DNA from: Vibrio ouci
GTDB taxonomy: Bacteria > Pseudomonadota > Gammaproteobacteria > Enterobacterales > Vibrionaceae
Direction of reading: 5' to 3'
Length of the DNA stretch: 64,000 bases
NCBI RefSeq assembly: GCF_004551525.1
Contig: NZ_SATR01000003.1
Span: forward strand, 62,001-126,000
Shown one piece after another: positions 18,309-28,724 of the stretch. The position numbers and the translations under genes are program-made. Each line of letters opens with the position of its first letter. The first letter of the stretch is position 1. The notes below the pieces were generated by a model that made no database searches, was not told the DNA's origin, and worked only from the letters and a program-made list of their open reading frames with translations.

Positions 18309-19721
18309 ATGATTTTGCCCGTAATAATGGCTGGAGGCACAGGTAGCCGACTGTGGCCACTGTCTCGCGAGCTTTACCCCAAGCAATTTTTAACAGTAGA
18401 AGGTGAACAATCAATGTTGCAGCAAACGGTAGCTCGTTTGACTGGTATTGAATGTTTCAATCCATTAATCATTTGCAATGAAGAGCATCGATTTATTGCT
18501 GCTGAACAGTTGCGTGTGGGCGGGTATGAGCATAGCGGTATTATCTTAGAGCCTATGGGCAGAAACACTGCGCCAGCTATTGCCCTTGCTGCTTTACAAG
18601 CAATGTTTCATGTGGAATTGGGGGGGGACCCAACTTTGCTGGTTCTAGCAGCTGATCATATTATAGAAAATGAAATGGCATTTGCTTCTTCTGTAAAGAC
18701 AGCATTGCCTTTTGCTGAGTCAGGCAAGTTGGTTACTTTTGGTATTGTCCCTGAGTCTCCAGAAACAGGTTACGGATATATTAAAGCTGGACGTCAGGAC
18801 AAGAGCGCTTTTGTAGTTAGTGAGTTTGTAGAAAAACCAGATTTAGATACAGCTAAAGAATATTTGCAATCCCAAGAATATTACTGGAATAGTGGAATGT
18901 TTTTGTTTAAAGCGAGCAGGTATCTCGAGGAGTTAGAAAAATCTGCTCCAGAAATCTTATCCATATGTCGACGAGCTATAGAGTCTCCTCGTCAAGACCA
19001 AGAGTTTGTTCGAGTTGATAAAGCTATATTCGAAGATTGCCCAAGTGACTCAATTGATTATGCCGTAATGGAAAAAACGACTTCAGCTATCGTAGTCCCT
19101 ATGGATGCCGGTTGGAGTGATGTTGGTTCTTTTTCCGCTTTGTGGGATATATCAGGTAAGGATGAGAGCAACAATGTCGTAAAAGGCGATGTTATTACGG
19201 TGAACTCTAGTAACAACTACATTGTTTCTGAAAATAAGCTTGTCGCGTCAGTTGGGGTAGACAATTTAGTTATCGTGGAAACTAAAGACGCTCTTTTGGT
19301 AGCGAAGAAAGACAGAGTTCAAGATGTTAAACTGGTTGTCGAGGAACTAAAAGCTGCGGCCAGAACAGAACATGAATTGCACCGTGAAGTTTATCGCCCT
19401 TGGGGGAAGTATGATTCCATCGATCATGGTCTACGAGATCAGGTAAAGAGAATTACAGTTAAGCCTGGAGAAAAACTATCGATTCAGAAGCATCATCATA
19501 GAGCAGAACACTGGATTGTTGTATCGGGCACTGCTTCAGTGCAAATCGGTGACAAGACGCGGTTGGTTACTGAAAATGAATCAGTGTATATTCCACTGGG
19601 AACCATACATGCGTTAGAAAATCCAGGGAAAATACCTTTAGAAATGATAGAAGTCCAAACGGGTAGCTATCTTGGTGAAGATGATATTGTACGTTTTGAA
19701 GATCGTTACGGCAGAAGCTAA
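18309..19721 (+). CDS. manC: Mannose-1-phosphate guanylyltransferase / mannose-6-phosphate isomerase
   Basis: This 470-residue bifunctional type II PMI-GMP makes GDP-mannose. Its N-terminal nucleotidyltransferase domain has [20 protein letters not shown] (residues 8-27) and its C-terminal cupin PMI domain has [16 protein letters not shown]. Here it feeds gmd and then colitose synthesis. A run of eight Gs (18620-18627) lies in frame and encodes Leu-Gly-Gly, a slip-prone tract. manB follows after 8 bases. Confidence 0.95.
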   Translation: MILPVIMAGGTGSRLWPLSRELYPKQFLTVEGEQSMLQQTVARLTGIECFNPLIICNEEHRFIAAEQLRVGGYEHSGIILEPMGRNTAPAIALAALQAMFHVELGGDPTLLVLAADHIIENEMAFASSVKTALPFAESGKLVTFGIVPESPETGYGYIKAGRQDKSAFVVSEFVEKPDLDTAKEYLQSQEYYWNSGMFLFKASRYLEELEKSAPEILSICRRAIESPRQDQEFVRVDKAIFEDCPSDSIDYAVMEKTTSAIVVPMDAGWSDVGSFSALWDISGKDESNNVVKGDVITVNSSNNYIVSENKLVASVGVDNLVIVETKDALLVAKKDRVQDVKLVVEELKAAARTEHELHREVYRPWGKYDSIDHGLRDQVKRITVKPGEKLSIQKHHHRAEHWIVVSGTASVQIGDKTRLVTENESVYIPLGTIHALENPGKIPLEMIEVQTGSYLGEDDIVRFEDRYGRS

Positions 19722-19729
19722 GGGATTAT

Positions 19730-21157
19730 ATGTCAAAAGATTTAGTTAGCTCAGTAATAATTGGGCAAAGCGATGTCAAATTTGGTACCAGTGGGGCAAG
19801 AGGGTTAGTGACTCAGTTCACACCTAATGTATGTGGCGCATTTAGTGCTGCCTTTATTGCTGCGATGAAAGCTGACTTTAAATTTAAGCAAATAGCGATC
19901 GCGATTGATAACCGCCCAAGTAGCTATGCAATGGCGCAAGCTTGTGCTGCAGTAATTGCACAGTTTGATATTGACGTGATTTATTACGGCGTAGTACCAA
20001 CACCAGCTTTAGCCTATGTAGCAAAAGAACAAGCAATTCCCGCGATTATGGTAACAGGCAGCCATATTCCTTTTGATAGAAATGGTTTGAAGTTCTACCG
20101 TCCTGATGGTGAAATTAGCAAAGCCGATGAGCAGGTTATCTTGAGTAACCCCGTTGAGTTTACAGCTATTGAAGAGCTAACCGAGCTAATGGTAAACAAC
20201 CAAGCAATGGACGATTACATAGCACGTTATACATCACTGCTTAATTCTTCTTGGTTAGCCGGTAAGCGTATAGGTGTTTACGAACACTCAAGTGCTGGTC
20301 GCGATCTTTATTACAAAATATTTGAAGCGTTTGGTGCAGAGGTGATTAGTCTAGAGCGTAGTGATCAGTTTGTACCCATTGATACAGAAGCGGTTTCAGA
20401 AGAAGATATTCAAAAAGCCATTAACTGGTCGAAAGAGTATAATCTAGATCTAGTTTTCTCTACCGATGGAGATGGTGACCGACCTTTAGTATCAGATGAA
20501 AATGGTAATTGGCTACGAGGTGATATTCTTGGCCTATTAACTTCTGATGCATTAAACATCGAAGCATTAGCCATCCCTGTTAGCTGTAACACAGCGATTG
20601 AGCTGTGTGAGCGTTTCTCTCATGTAGAAAGAACAAAAATTGGCTCTCCGTATGTCATTGCGGAGCTTGCAAAGTTGGCCGAAAAATACAGCTCAGTAGC
20701 AGGTTTTGAAGCTAATGGTGGCTATTTACTTGGAAGCGATGTTGAGCTGAATGGTCAACAACTAAAGGCACTACCAACAAGAGACGCGGTACTGCCTGTG
20801 ATTATGCTTTTGATGGCTGCCCAGCAAACGCCGATTTCAACGTTAGTGAAAGAACTTCCTCAACGCTTTACCCATAGTAATCGTATTCAAAACTTTCCAA
20901 CAGAAAAAAGCCAAGCATTAATCGCGAAAGGCACAGTAGAGCCGCAAGAGTTACTTAAGTTAATCGGTATAGAAAATATAGAAGTTGATTTTATTGATAC
21001 AACAGATGGACTTAGATTAACGCTAGAAAATAATCAAATTATACATTTACGCCCTTCGGGTAACGCACCTGAACTGCGTTGTTATGCAGAAGCAGATGTT
21101 TTTGATTCTGCATATCAAGGTGTCGTAAATACATTAAATAAAATCCAAGCCCTGTAA
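19730..21157 (+). CDS. manB: Phosphomannomutase
   Basis: This 475-residue alpha-D-phosphohexomutase converts mannose-6-P to mannose-1-P for manC. The phosphoserine loop reads [12 protein letters not shown] with Ser111 as the phosphate carrier, rather than the more common TASHNP. The metal-binding loop STDGDGDRP is intact. The C-terminal phosphate-binding [10 protein letters not shown] is present. The variant active-site loop suggests a subfamily like ManB/RfbB of other Vibrio O loci rather than a dead enzyme. Confidence 0.92.
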   Translation: MSKDLVSSVIIGQSDVKFGTSGARGLVTQFTPNVCGAFSAAFIAAMKADFKFKQIAIAIDNRPSSYAMAQACAAVIAQFDIDVIYYGVVPTPALAYVAKEQAIPAIMVTGSHIPFDRNGLKFYRPDGEISKADEQVILSNPVEFTAIEELTELMVNNQAMDDYIARYTSLLNSSWLAGKRIGVYEHSSAGRDLYYKIFEAFGAEVISLERSDQFVPIDTEAVSEEDIQKAINWSKEYNLDLVFSTDGDGDRPLVSDENGNWLRGDILGLLTSDALNIEALAIPVSCNTAIELCERFSHVERTKIGSPYVIAELAKLAEKYSSVAGFEANGGYLLGSDVELNGQQLKALPTRDAVLPVIMLLMAAQQTPISTLVKELPQRFTHSNRIQNFPTEKSQALIAKGTVEPQELLKLIGIENIEVDFIDTTDGLRLTLENNQIIHLRPSGNAPELRCYAEADVFDSAYQGVVNTLNKIQAL

Positions 21158-21191
21158 TGTTGGCTTAAATACAAAAGAAAAGAGAAGAACT

Positions 21192-22316
21192 ATGACTAAA
21201 AATAAAGTTGCGTTAATTACAGGTGTTACTGGGCAAGATGGTTCATATCTTGCGGAGTTCTTGTTAGAAAAAGGCTACGAAGTTCATGGCATTAAACGTC
21301 GTGCATCATCTTTTAACACAGATCGTGTTGATCATATTTACCAAGACAACCATGAAAAAAACCAAAAGTTTTTTCTACATTACGGTGACCTAACAGATAC
21401 TTCAAATTTAACTCGTATTTTGAAAGAGGTGCAACCTGATGAAGTTTATAACTTAGGTGCACAATCGCATGTAGCGGTTTCATTCGAATGCCCGGAATAC
21501 ACGGCAGATGTGGATGCTATTGGTACACTTCGTCTATTAGAAGCAATCCGTTTCTTGGGTATGGAAAAAACAACTAAATTCTACCAAGCTTCTACCTCAG
21601 AACTTTATGGTGAGGTGCAAGAGATACCTCAAAAAGAAACGACACCATTTCATCCTCGCTCGCCTTATGCTGTAGCAAAAATGTATGCGTATTGGATTGT
21701 AGTGAACTACCGTGAATCATACGGAATGTACGCATGTAACGGTATTCTGTTTAACCATGAATCTCCTCGTCGAGGTGAAACATTCGTAACACGTAAAATT
21801 ACCCGTGCTATTGCAAATATTGCTCAAGGCCTAGAGTCATGTTTATACCTAGGTAATATGGATGCATTACGTGACTGGGGTCATGCAAAGGATTACGTTC
21901 GTATGCAGTGGATGATGCTTCAACAGGATGTTGCAGATGATTTTGTAATTGCAACAGGTAAGCAAATTTCAGTGCGCGAGTTTGTAACATTATCTGCAAA
22001 AGAAGCGGGTATTGAGCTTGAGTTCTCAGGTGAAGGAGTTGATGAAATAGCAACGGTAAAATCAATCACTGGTGATAACGCGCCAGCACTGAAAGTGGGT
22101 GATGTAATTGTGAAAGTTGATCCGCGTTATTTCCGCCCTGCAGAAGTAGAAACATTGCTTGGTGACCCTTCAAAAGCTAAAGAGAAGCTAGGTTGGGTAC
22201 CGAAAATTACTGTTGAAGAGATGTGTTCTGAAATGGTTTCTAGTGATTTAGATATTGCTAAGCAGCATGCTATATTAAAAAATCACGGTTATGATAAGTC
22301 AGTAGCGGTTGAGTAG
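21192..22316 (+). CDS. gmd: GDP-mannose 4,6-dehydratase
   Basis: This 374-residue short-chain dehydrogenase converts GDP-D-mannose to GDP-4-keto-6-deoxy-D-mannose, the branch point to fucose, perosamine, rhamnose or colitose. The nucleotide-binding loop is [20 protein letters not shown], and the catalytic set includes the Ser/Thr region [10 protein letters not shown] and Y-x3-K in [29 protein letters not shown] is a hallmark of Gmd. It is preceded by an AAGAGAAGAA ribosome-binding site. Confidence 0.97.
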   Translation: MTKNKVALITGVTGQDGSYLAEFLLEKGYEVHGIKRRASSFNTDRVDHIYQDNHEKNQKFFLHYGDLTDTSNLTRILKEVQPDEVYNLGAQSHVAVSFECPEYTADVDAIGTLRLLEAIRFLGMEKTTKFYQASTSELYGEVQEIPQKETTPFHPRSPYAVAKMYAYWIVVNYRESYGMYACNGILFNHESPRRGETFVTRKITRAIANIAQGLESCLYLGNMDALRDWGHAKDYVRMQWMMLQQDVADDFVIATGKQISVREFVTLSAKEAGIELEFSGEGVDEIATVKSITGDNAPALKVGDVIVKVDPRYFRPAEVETLLGDPSKAKEKLGWVPKITVEEMCSEMVSSDLDIAKQHAILKNHGYDKSVAVE

Positions 22317-22322
22317 ATAATA

Positions 22323-23255
22323 ATGAAAATTTTATTAACTGGCTCAAACGGTATGGTTGGTAAAAATATATTGGCTATAGCACCTAATTATCAGCATGAG
22401 TTTTTAGTGCCTAAGAGTAGTGAACTAAATTTACTAGATGCCATGTCTGTTCGTCAGTATATTGAAAGACACCAGCCAGATATGGTTATTCATGCTGCAG
22501 GCATCGTTGGTGGTATTCAAGCCAATATGGCGCAACCAGTCAAGTTCTTGGTAGAGAATATGCAAATGGGACTTAATATCCTGACTGCAGCCAATGATGC
22601 GGGCATTAAAAAATTTCTGAACTTGAGTAGTTCTTGCATGTATCCGCGTGATGCTATTAACCCTCTATCTGAAGATTTAATCCTTAAAGGGGAGCTTGAA
22701 CCAACCAATGAAGGTTATGCCCTTGCTAAAGTGACAAGCACTCGCCTGTGTGAATATATCTGCCAAGAAAACCCTGCTCATTTATATAAAACGATTATTC
22801 CATGTAACTTATATGGACGTTTTGATAAGTTTGATCCGAATCATTCACATATGATCCCTGCTGTTATTCGCAAGATAGATGAAGCTAAAAAGAATCAACA
22901 AGTTGAGATTGACATTTGGGGGGATGGTGAAGCGCGTCGTGAGTTTATGTATGCAGAAGATTTAGCTGAATTTATCTTCTATGCGCTGGATAACTTCGCA
23001 GCGATGCCACAAAACCTCAATGTAGGCTTAGGCACGGACTATACCATTAATCAATACTACCAAGCAGTAGCGGATGTAGTTGGTTATACGGGGAGCTTTA
23101 AACATGACTTAAGCAAACCTGTTGGTATGAGACAAAAGCTAATTGATGATGAGAAACTCAAAGAGTTTGGTTGGGGTTATAAGACTAGCTTAGAAGCTGG
23201 TATTCAAAAGACCTATGCATATTATACAAATGAATATTTAAGTGAGAAACAGTAA
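22323..23255 (+). CDS. colC: GDP-L-colitose synthase (ColC), Fcl-like epimerase/reductase
   Basis: This 310-residue protein of the GDP-fucose synthetase superfamily has GSNGMVG (residues 7-13), SSSCMYPRD and Y-x3-K in GYALAKVTSTRL. Fcl and ColC are homologous bifunctional C5-epimerase/C4-ketoreductases. Because a clear ColD lies immediately downstream (stop and start overlap by one base), the substrate is most probably GDP-4-keto-3,6-dideoxy-D-mannose and the product GDP-L-colitose. If ColD were inactive, the enzyme could serve GDP-L-fucose instead. The assignment rests on context. Confidence 0.8.
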   Translation: MKILLTGSNGMVGKNILAIAPNYQHEFLVPKSSELNLLDAMSVRQYIERHQPDMVIHAAGIVGGIQANMAQPVKFLVENMQMGLNILTAANDAGIKKFLNLSSSCMYPRDAINPLSEDLILKGELEPTNEGYALAKVTSTRLCEYICQENPAHLYKTIIPCNLYGRFDKFDPNHSHMIPAVIRKIDEAKKNQQVEIDIWGDGEARREFMYAEDLAEFIFYALDNFAAMPQNLNVGLGTDYTINQYYQAVADVVGYTGSFKHDLSKPVGMRQKLIDDEKLKEFGWGYKTSLEAGIQKTYAYYTNEYLSEKQ

Positions 23256-24436
23256 TGACGACTTATGCTTTGGCAAGTAGCACGTGGGATGATAACGAAT
23301 ATTCTGCGATTCAACGAGTAATTGACTCAGATATGTTTACTATGGGTAAAGAAGTTGCTCAGTATGAAAAAGACTTTGCTAAATTTTTTGGTGCAAAGTA
23401 TTCGCTAATGGTGAGCTCTGGCTCAACAGCAAACTTACTGATGATTGCAGCGCTGTTCTTTACAAAAAATGAATCACTTAAGCTGAAACGTGGTGATGAA
23501 ATCATTGTACCTGCAGTTTCTTGGTCTACAACTTACTTCCCACTTCAACAGTATGGTTTAAAGGTTAAGTTTGTTGATATTGATCTTGATACTTTGAATA
23601 TGGATTTAGATAAGCTGGAAGCCGCAATCACAGAAGATACACGTGCTATTTTATCTGTTAATTTATTGGGTAATCCTAATGATTACCAAAAAATGAATGA
23701 AATTATTGCTGGTCGAAATATCTTTATATTAGAAGATAACTGTGAGTCAATGGGCGCGACGATTAATGGTAAACAAGCTGGTACTTTCGGTGTAATGGGG
23801 ACATACAGTTCTTTCTTTTCTCACCACATTGCTACAATGGAAGGAGGGTGTGTTGTCACTGATGATGAAGAGTTGTATCACATCCTTCTTTGTATACGTG
23901 CTCATGGTTGGACACGCAATTTGCCAAAGTTCAACAAAGTCACTGGTGAGAAAAGCGATGACCCATTTGAAGAATCGTTCAAATTTGTGCTACCGGGTTA
24001 CAATGCTCGACCGTTAGAGATGAGTGGTGCACTAGGAATTGAACAGCTGAAAAAACTGCCAAGTTTTATTGAGACCCGTAGAGAGAATGCAGAGCTATTT
24101 CAAACTTTATTTGCTGATCATCCTTACTTGCGTATTCAAAAAGAAACGGGTAAGAGTAGTTGGTTTGGTTTCTCGTTGGTACTAAAAGAAAATGCACCAT
24201 ACTCAAGAGCGGAGTTAGTTCAACTATTATCTGAGAATGGAGTAGAGTGCCGACCTATCGTAACTGGTAACTTTCTAAAAAATGTAGACGTGTTAAAGCT
24301 CTTTGATTATGAAGTGTCAGGTACGATAGAGTCAGCTGAATACATTGATGAGCATGGTTTATTTGTAGGGAATCATCAAAATGATATTAGAGCAGAGATT
24401 GAATTGTTGGCTAGTCTTCTTTGTGAAGGGCTATAG
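23255..24436 (+). CDS. colD: GDP-4-keto-6-deoxy-D-mannose 3-dehydratase (ColD)
   Basis: This 393-residue fold-type I PLP protein removes the C3 hydroxyl in colitose synthesis. It begins TYALASSTWDDNEYSAIQ and has SSGSTANLLMIAALFFTK, both very close to E. coli ColD as I recall it. The usual Schiff-base Lys is replaced by His (His190 in FFSHHIATMEGG), the defining feature of ColD, which then uses glutamate-derived PMP rather than an external iron-sulfur reductase. It is the last gene of the colitose block, and an 84-base gap follows. Confidence 0.93.
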   Translation: MTTYALASSTWDDNEYSAIQRVIDSDMFTMGKEVAQYEKDFAKFFGAKYSLMVSSGSTANLLMIAALFFTKNESLKLKRGDEIIVPAVSWSTTYFPLQQYGLKVKFVDIDLDTLNMDLDKLEAAITEDTRAILSVNLLGNPNDYQKMNEIIAGRNIFILEDNCESMGATINGKQAGTFGVMGTYSSFFSHHIATMEGGCVVTDDEELYHILLCIRAHGWTRNLPKFNKVTGEKSDDPFEESFKFVLPGYNARPLEMSGALGIEQLKKLPSFIETRRENAELFQTLFADHPYLRIQKETGKSSWFGFSLVLKENAPYSRAELVQLLSENGVECRPIVTGNFLKNVDVLKLFDYEVSGTIESAEYIDEHGLFVGNHQNDIRAEIELLASLLCEGL

Positions 24437-24474
24437 AGACACATTTGCATAACCTGAGTTAAGATAGCAAACTG

Positions 24475-24498
24475 CCTACTTACATAACCACAAGTAGG
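24475..24498 (+). other. Hairpin in the gap between the colitose and yersiniose blocks
   Basis: CCTACTT (24475-24481) and AAGTAGG (24492-24498) form a perfect 7-bp stem with a 10-base loop, 23 bases before the ddhD ATG. There is no T-tract, so it is not a standard terminator. It could affect ddhD translation or be chance. Confidence 0.35.
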
Positions 24499-24520
24499 GA
24501 GTGGCAGGATATAGAAGTTA

Positions 24521-25498
24521 ATGAGTTATAAAATTGAGATTCAACCTTCGAAAGTTCATTTTACTAGTGATGAAAACCTATTAGAGGATGCTTTGTCACA
24601 GAGTGTACCTCTTGAGCATAGTTGTAAAACAGGTGATTGTGGAGCATGCAAAGCGGAGATTGTTTTAGGTAAAATAGAAAATGAAAAGGGTGATGTAGTA
24701 ACTCAAGGTGAGATTTTAACATGCCAATCCAAAGCAATGGCGGACTCGGTTTTAAAAGCTAACTACTATCCTGAGTTAGCTCATATCAAACAGCAAACAA
24801 CTCCTTGCAAAGTTGCTAGCTTCGATTACGTAACTGAGGATATTGTTTCGATTAGATTTAGGCTTCCTCCTAATATTAAGTTTGATTATCTGCCAGGCCA
24901 GTATATTGACTTAAGTTACATGGGAGTTAAGCGTAGCTACTCAATAGCGAATGCTAAGAAGAAGTCAAATGAGATAGAACTGCATATTCGTAAAGTGGCA
25001 ACTGGAAAAATGTCTGAATTATTATTTGGCAAACTCAGAGAAAATCAGTTAATGCGTCTAGAAGGACCTAAAGGTACTTTTTTCGTAAAAGACAGTCTTA
25101 AACCACTCGTTTTGATCGCAACCGGGACTGGAATTGCTCCGATAAAAGCTATAGTTGAGCATCTCGTTGCAACGGAAGATAAGCGTGATGTTCACATTTA
25201 TTGGGGGATGCAGTATGAGAAAGAACTATATTGTAATGACTTAATTGAGCTTGCAAATATATACTCTCACATTTCATTTACCGCGGTTCTATCTCGTGAA
25301 ATTGCTCAATCACCAATATCGACTTATGAGCAGGGCTATGTTCAAAATGCAGTGATTCGAGATTTCAGTACTTTAGCTGATATTGAAGTCTATGCATGTG
25401 GTTCTATTCGTATGATAGAAGAAGCGAAAGAGCTATTTTTACAACATCACCTCAAAGAAAATGCATTTTTTTCAGATGCATTTACACCGGCAAAATAA
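24521..25498 (+). CDS. ddhD: CDP-6-deoxy-delta-3,4-glucoseen reductase (E3)
   Basis: This 325-residue iron-sulfur flavoprotein supplies electrons to DdhC (E1) in CDP-3,6-dideoxyhexose formation. The N-terminal plant-type [2Fe-2S] domain has Cys35, Cys40, Cys43 and Cys68. The central FAD domain has KRSYSIAN, and the C-terminal NAD domain has [13 protein letters not shown] and YACGS. Order and size match AscD/DdhD/RfbI. It opens the CDP-sugar block and precedes ddhA by 25 bases. It would not be needed by ColD. Confidence 0.93.
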   Translation: MSYKIEIQPSKVHFTSDENLLEDALSQSVPLEHSCKTGDCGACKAEIVLGKIENEKGDVVTQGEILTCQSKAMADSVLKANYYPELAHIKQQTTPCKVASFDYVTEDIVSIRFRLPPNIKFDYLPGQYIDLSYMGVKRSYSIANAKKKSNEIELHIRKVATGKMSELLFGKLRENQLMRLEGPKGTFFVKDSLKPLVLIATGTGIAPIKAIVEHLVATEDKRDVHIYWGMQYEKELYCNDLIELANIYSHISFTAVLSREIAQSPISTYEQGYVQNAVIRDFSTLADIEVYACGSIRMIEEAKELFLQHHLKENAFFSDAFTPAK

Positions 25499-25523
25499 TC
25501 TAGAAGTTATTTGGAGTCATAAA

Positions 25524-26297
25524 ATGAAAGCAGTCATCTTAGCTGGCGGTTTAGGAACTCGCCTAAGTGAAGAGACTTCCGTAAAGCCCAAACCAATGGT
25601 GGAAATTGGTGGGAAGCCAATTCTTTGGCATATTATGAAGCAATACTCTGCTCATGGTATCAATGATTTTATTATATGTTGTGGTTACAAGGGCTACGTA
25701 ATTAAAGAGTACTTTGCGAACTATTTTTTGCATATGTCAGATGTCACATTTGATATGCAAAATAATGAGATGAAAGTACATCGAAAACGTGCGGAACCGT
25801 GGACAGTTACGTTAGTTGATACTGGCGACAATTCTATGACAGGTGGTCGACTAGCACGGGTTACTGAACATATTAGAGATGAAGAAGCATTTTGTTTTAC
25901 CTACGGTGATGGCGTAGGTGATATTGATATTTCTAAAACAGTTGAGTTCCATATGTCTCATGGTAAGAAAGCTACGCTTACCGCTACTTACCCCCCAGGT
26001 CGTTTTGGTGCTTTAGATATACAAGAAGGCAGTGTAAACAGCTTTAAAGAAAAGCCTAAAGGCGATGGTGCTATGATCAATGGTGGCTTTTTTGTATTGT
26101 CGCCTGAGGTGTTAGATTATATAGAAGGTGATAGTACGGTTTGGGAGCAGTATCCACTCAATCAGTTAGCTGAAGACGGTGAGCTAATGGCATATGAGCA
26201 TCATGGTTTCTGGCAACCGATGGATACATTGCGTGACAAAGTGTATTTAGAAGAACTTTGGCAAGAGAATAAAGCCCCATGGAAAGTTTGGGAGTAA
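25524..26297 (+). CDS. ddhA: Glucose-1-phosphate cytidylyltransferase
   Basis: This 257-residue enzyme (RfbF) makes CDP-glucose, the committed entry to CDP-linked dideoxyhexoses. The signature is [20 protein letters not shown], followed by [17 protein letters not shown]. The frame is open further upstream, but the ATG at 25524 has a TTGGAGT ribosome-binding site and gives the exact family length. It lies 25 bases after ddhD and 3 bases before ddhB. Confidence 0.95.
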   Translation: MKAVILAGGLGTRLSEETSVKPKPMVEIGGKPILWHIMKQYSAHGINDFIICCGYKGYVIKEYFANYFLHMSDVTFDMQNNEMKVHRKRAEPWTVTLVDTGDNSMTGGRLARVTEHIRDEEAFCFTYGDGVGDIDISKTVEFHMSHGKKATLTATYPPGRFGALDIQEGSVNSFKEKPKGDGAMINGGFFVLSPEVLDYIEGDSTVWEQYPLNQLAEDGELMAYEHHGFWQPMDTLRDKVYLEELWQENKAPWKVWE

Positions 26298-26300
26298 ATA

Positions 26301-27383
26301 ATGAACTCTACATTTTGGCACGGTAAGCGAGTTTTTGTTACAGGACACACTGGCTTTAAAGGTAGTTGGTTGTCGCTATGGTTGCAGGAAATGGGAGCTG
26401 TAGTTAAGGGGTACTCTCTACCTGCGCCAACAAAGCCAAGTCTTTTTGAAGAGGCAAAGGTTTGGGAGGGAATGTCGACCGAAGAAGGAGATATTCGTGA
26501 TTTTACTCACCTGCGTCAAGTAATGAATGAGTTTAAACCTGAAATAGTCTTTCATATGGCAGCGCAGCCTTTGGTTCGTCTTTCTTATGATGAGCCAATG
26601 GAAACTTATTCCACTAATGTTATGGGGACTGTTTATCTTCTCGAAGCAGTAAAGCAAGTTGGAGGCGTAAAAGCTGTGGTAAATATTACGTCAGACAAAT
26701 GTTATGAAAATCGAGAGTGGGTATGGGGATATCGTGAAGATGAACCAATGGGCGGCTACGATCCATACAGCAACAGTAAAGGCTGTGCAGAGCTGGTTGC
26801 ATCTTCCTATCGTCAATCTTTCTTTAATGTTGAAAAGTACTCAGAACATGGCTGTGCTCTTGCATCTGTCCGTGCAGGTAATGTTATCGGCGGTGGTGAC
26901 TGGGCGGTAGACCGCCTTATTCCAGATATTCTTTGTGCTTTTGGAGAGAAACGAAAAGTCGAGATCAGAAGCCCTCATGCAATTCGGCCATGGCAGCATG
27001 TTTTAGAGCCATTATCGGGTTATATCACCATTGCAGAAAAATTATACTTAGAAGGTCCGGGTTTCGCAGAAGGCTGGAACTTTGGCCCTAAAGATGAAGA
27101 TGCCCAACCCGTTGAGAAAATCGTCACCCACTTGACCCAATCATGGGGAGATGGAGCTGAGTGGTTCTTGAGTCAAGAGGTTCACCCTCATGAAGCTCAT
27201 TACCTAAAACTGGATTGCTCTAAAGCAAAAATGCGTTTGAATTGGCAACCAGTTTGGAATCTTGAAACAACTTTAGATAAAATCGTAAACTGGCAGAAAG
27301 CTTGGCTTAATGGCGAAGACATTAAGACATACACGATTAATGAAATAAAAGAATACATGACCGCAAGAGCAGGTAATAAATAA
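26301..27383 (+). CDS. ddhB: CDP-glucose 4,6-dehydratase
   Basis: This 360-residue SDR enzyme (RfbG) converts CDP-D-glucose to CDP-4-keto-6-deoxy-D-glucose. It shows [18 protein letters not shown] at the N-terminus, [34 protein letters not shown] and Y-x3-K in [12 protein letters not shown]. These together are specific to CDP-glucose dehydratases. Its TAA overlaps the ddhC ATG by one base. Confidence 0.95.
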   Translation: MNSTFWHGKRVFVTGHTGFKGSWLSLWLQEMGAVVKGYSLPAPTKPSLFEEAKVWEGMSTEEGDIRDFTHLRQVMNEFKPEIVFHMAAQPLVRLSYDEPMETYSTNVMGTVYLLEAVKQVGGVKAVVNITSDKCYENREWVWGYREDEPMGGYDPYSNSKGCAELVASSYRQSFFNVEKYSEHGCALASVRAGNVIGGGDWAVDRLIPDILCAFGEKRKVEIRSPHAIRPWQHVLEPLSGYITIAEKLYLEGPGFAEGWNFGPKDEDAQPVEKIVTHLTQSWGDGAEWFLSQEVHPHEAHYLKLDCSKAKMRLNWQPVWNLETTLDKIVNWQKAWLNGEDIKTYTINEIKEYMTARAGNK

Positions 27384-28696
27384 TGTCGAAAGAGCAACTA
27401 AGATCTCAGATTGCTGACCTTGTAGAGCAATATGCAGAGCTAGAATACGCACCAAAAGAATTTATCGGCGGAGAGAGTATCGTCCCTCCATCAGGCAAAG
27501 TACTTGGTGCAAAAGAGCTTCAACTTATGGTTGAAGCCTCTCTGGATGGGTGGCTAACAACAGGTCGTTTTAATGATGCATTTGAAAAGCGTCTGAGTGA
27601 GTACTTGGGTGTACCTTATGTCCTAACTACAACATCAGGCTCTTCAGCTAACCTTCTTGCGTTAACCGCACTAACCTCTCCTAAACTAGGTAAGCGTCAA
27701 CTAAAACCTGGTGATGAGGTAATTACCGTTGCTGCTGGTTTTCCAACAACAGTAAACCCGGCTATCCAGAATGGCTTAGTGCCTGTTTTTGTAGACGTTG
27801 ATATCCCAACCTACCAAATTAAGCCAGAAATGATTGAAGCGGCAGTTTCTGAAAAAACTAAAGCAATCATGGTTGCGCACACTCTGGGCAACACCTTCGA
27901 CCTGACTGAAGCTCGCCGAGTTGCAGATAAGTACAACCTATGGCTTATCGAAGACTGCTGCGATGCTTTAGGCTCAACATATAATGAGCAAATGGTCGGT
28001 ACTATAGGTGATATCGCAACGGTAAGCTTCTACCCTGCTCACCACATTACTATGGGTGAAGGTGGTGCGGTATTTACAAAAGATAAAGAGCTACGAAAGC
28101 TGGTTGAATCTTTTCGCGACTGGGGTCGTGATTGCTACTGCCCGCCGGGCTGTGACAACACTTGTGGTAAGCGTTTTGAACAACAACTAGGCTCTCTGCC
28201 TGATGGCTACGATCATAAGTACACCTACTCTCATCTGGGCTACAACCTGAAAATTACAGACATGCAAGCAGCCTGTGGTCTTGCTCAGATGGATCGCGTT
28301 GAAGACCTAGTTCAAAAACGTAAAGATAACTACGTCTATCTGCGCGATGGTTTGGCATCATGTGAAGAGTTTATTATTCTTCCTGAAGCTACCGAGAACT
28401 CTGACCCATCATGGTTTGGCTTCCCAATCACCATTCGTGAAGACTCTGGTATTGACCGCGTTGACTTACTAAAGTTTATGGACCAATACAAGATCGGAAC
28501 TCGTCTTCTTTTTGCTGGCAACCTGACGCGTCAACCGTATTTTGAGCACGTAAATTACCGTGTTGTCGGTGATTTAACCAATACAGACTTAATCATGAAC
28601 AATACGTTCTGGATTGGTGTATACCCGGGCCTTGGGCATGAGCACCTAGATTTCGTTATTGAAAAATTTGAAGAATTTTTTGGTTTGAACTTTTAA
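27383..28696 (+). CDS. ddhC: CDP-4-keto-6-deoxy-D-glucose 3-dehydratase (E1)
   Basis: This 437-residue PMP-dependent iron-sulfur enzyme (RfbH/AscC) carries out C3 deoxygenation together with DdhD. The PLP lysine is replaced by His220 in [14 protein letters not shown], the same residue number as in well-studied E1. The iron-sulfur ligands lie in a Cys-rich loop (Cys251, Cys253, Cys257, Cys261) within [17 protein letters not shown]. The product, CDP-3,6-dideoxy-4-ketoglucose, is the substrate for either simple reductases or the YerE carboligase that follows. Confidence 0.96.
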   Translation: MSKEQLRSQIADLVEQYAELEYAPKEFIGGESIVPPSGKVLGAKELQLMVEASLDGWLTTGRFNDAFEKRLSEYLGVPYVLTTTSGSSANLLALTALTSPKLGKRQLKPGDEVITVAAGFPTTVNPAIQNGLVPVFVDVDIPTYQIKPEMIEAAVSEKTKAIMVAHTLGNTFDLTEARRVADKYNLWLIEDCCDALGSTYNEQMVGTIGDIATVSFYPAHHITMGEGGAVFTKDKELRKLVESFRDWGRDCYCPPGCDNTCGKRFEQQLGSLPDGYDHKYTYSHLGYNLKITDMQAACGLAQMDRVEDLVQKRKDNYVYLRDGLASCEEFIILPEATENSDPSWFGFPITIREDSGIDRVDLLKFMDQYKIGTRLLFAGNLTRQPYFEHVNYRVVGDLTNTDLIMNNTFWIGVYPGLGHEHLDFVIEKFEEFFGLNF

Positions 28697-28724
28697 AATA
28701 TCCTTTTTGTAATTTGGTGTATAG

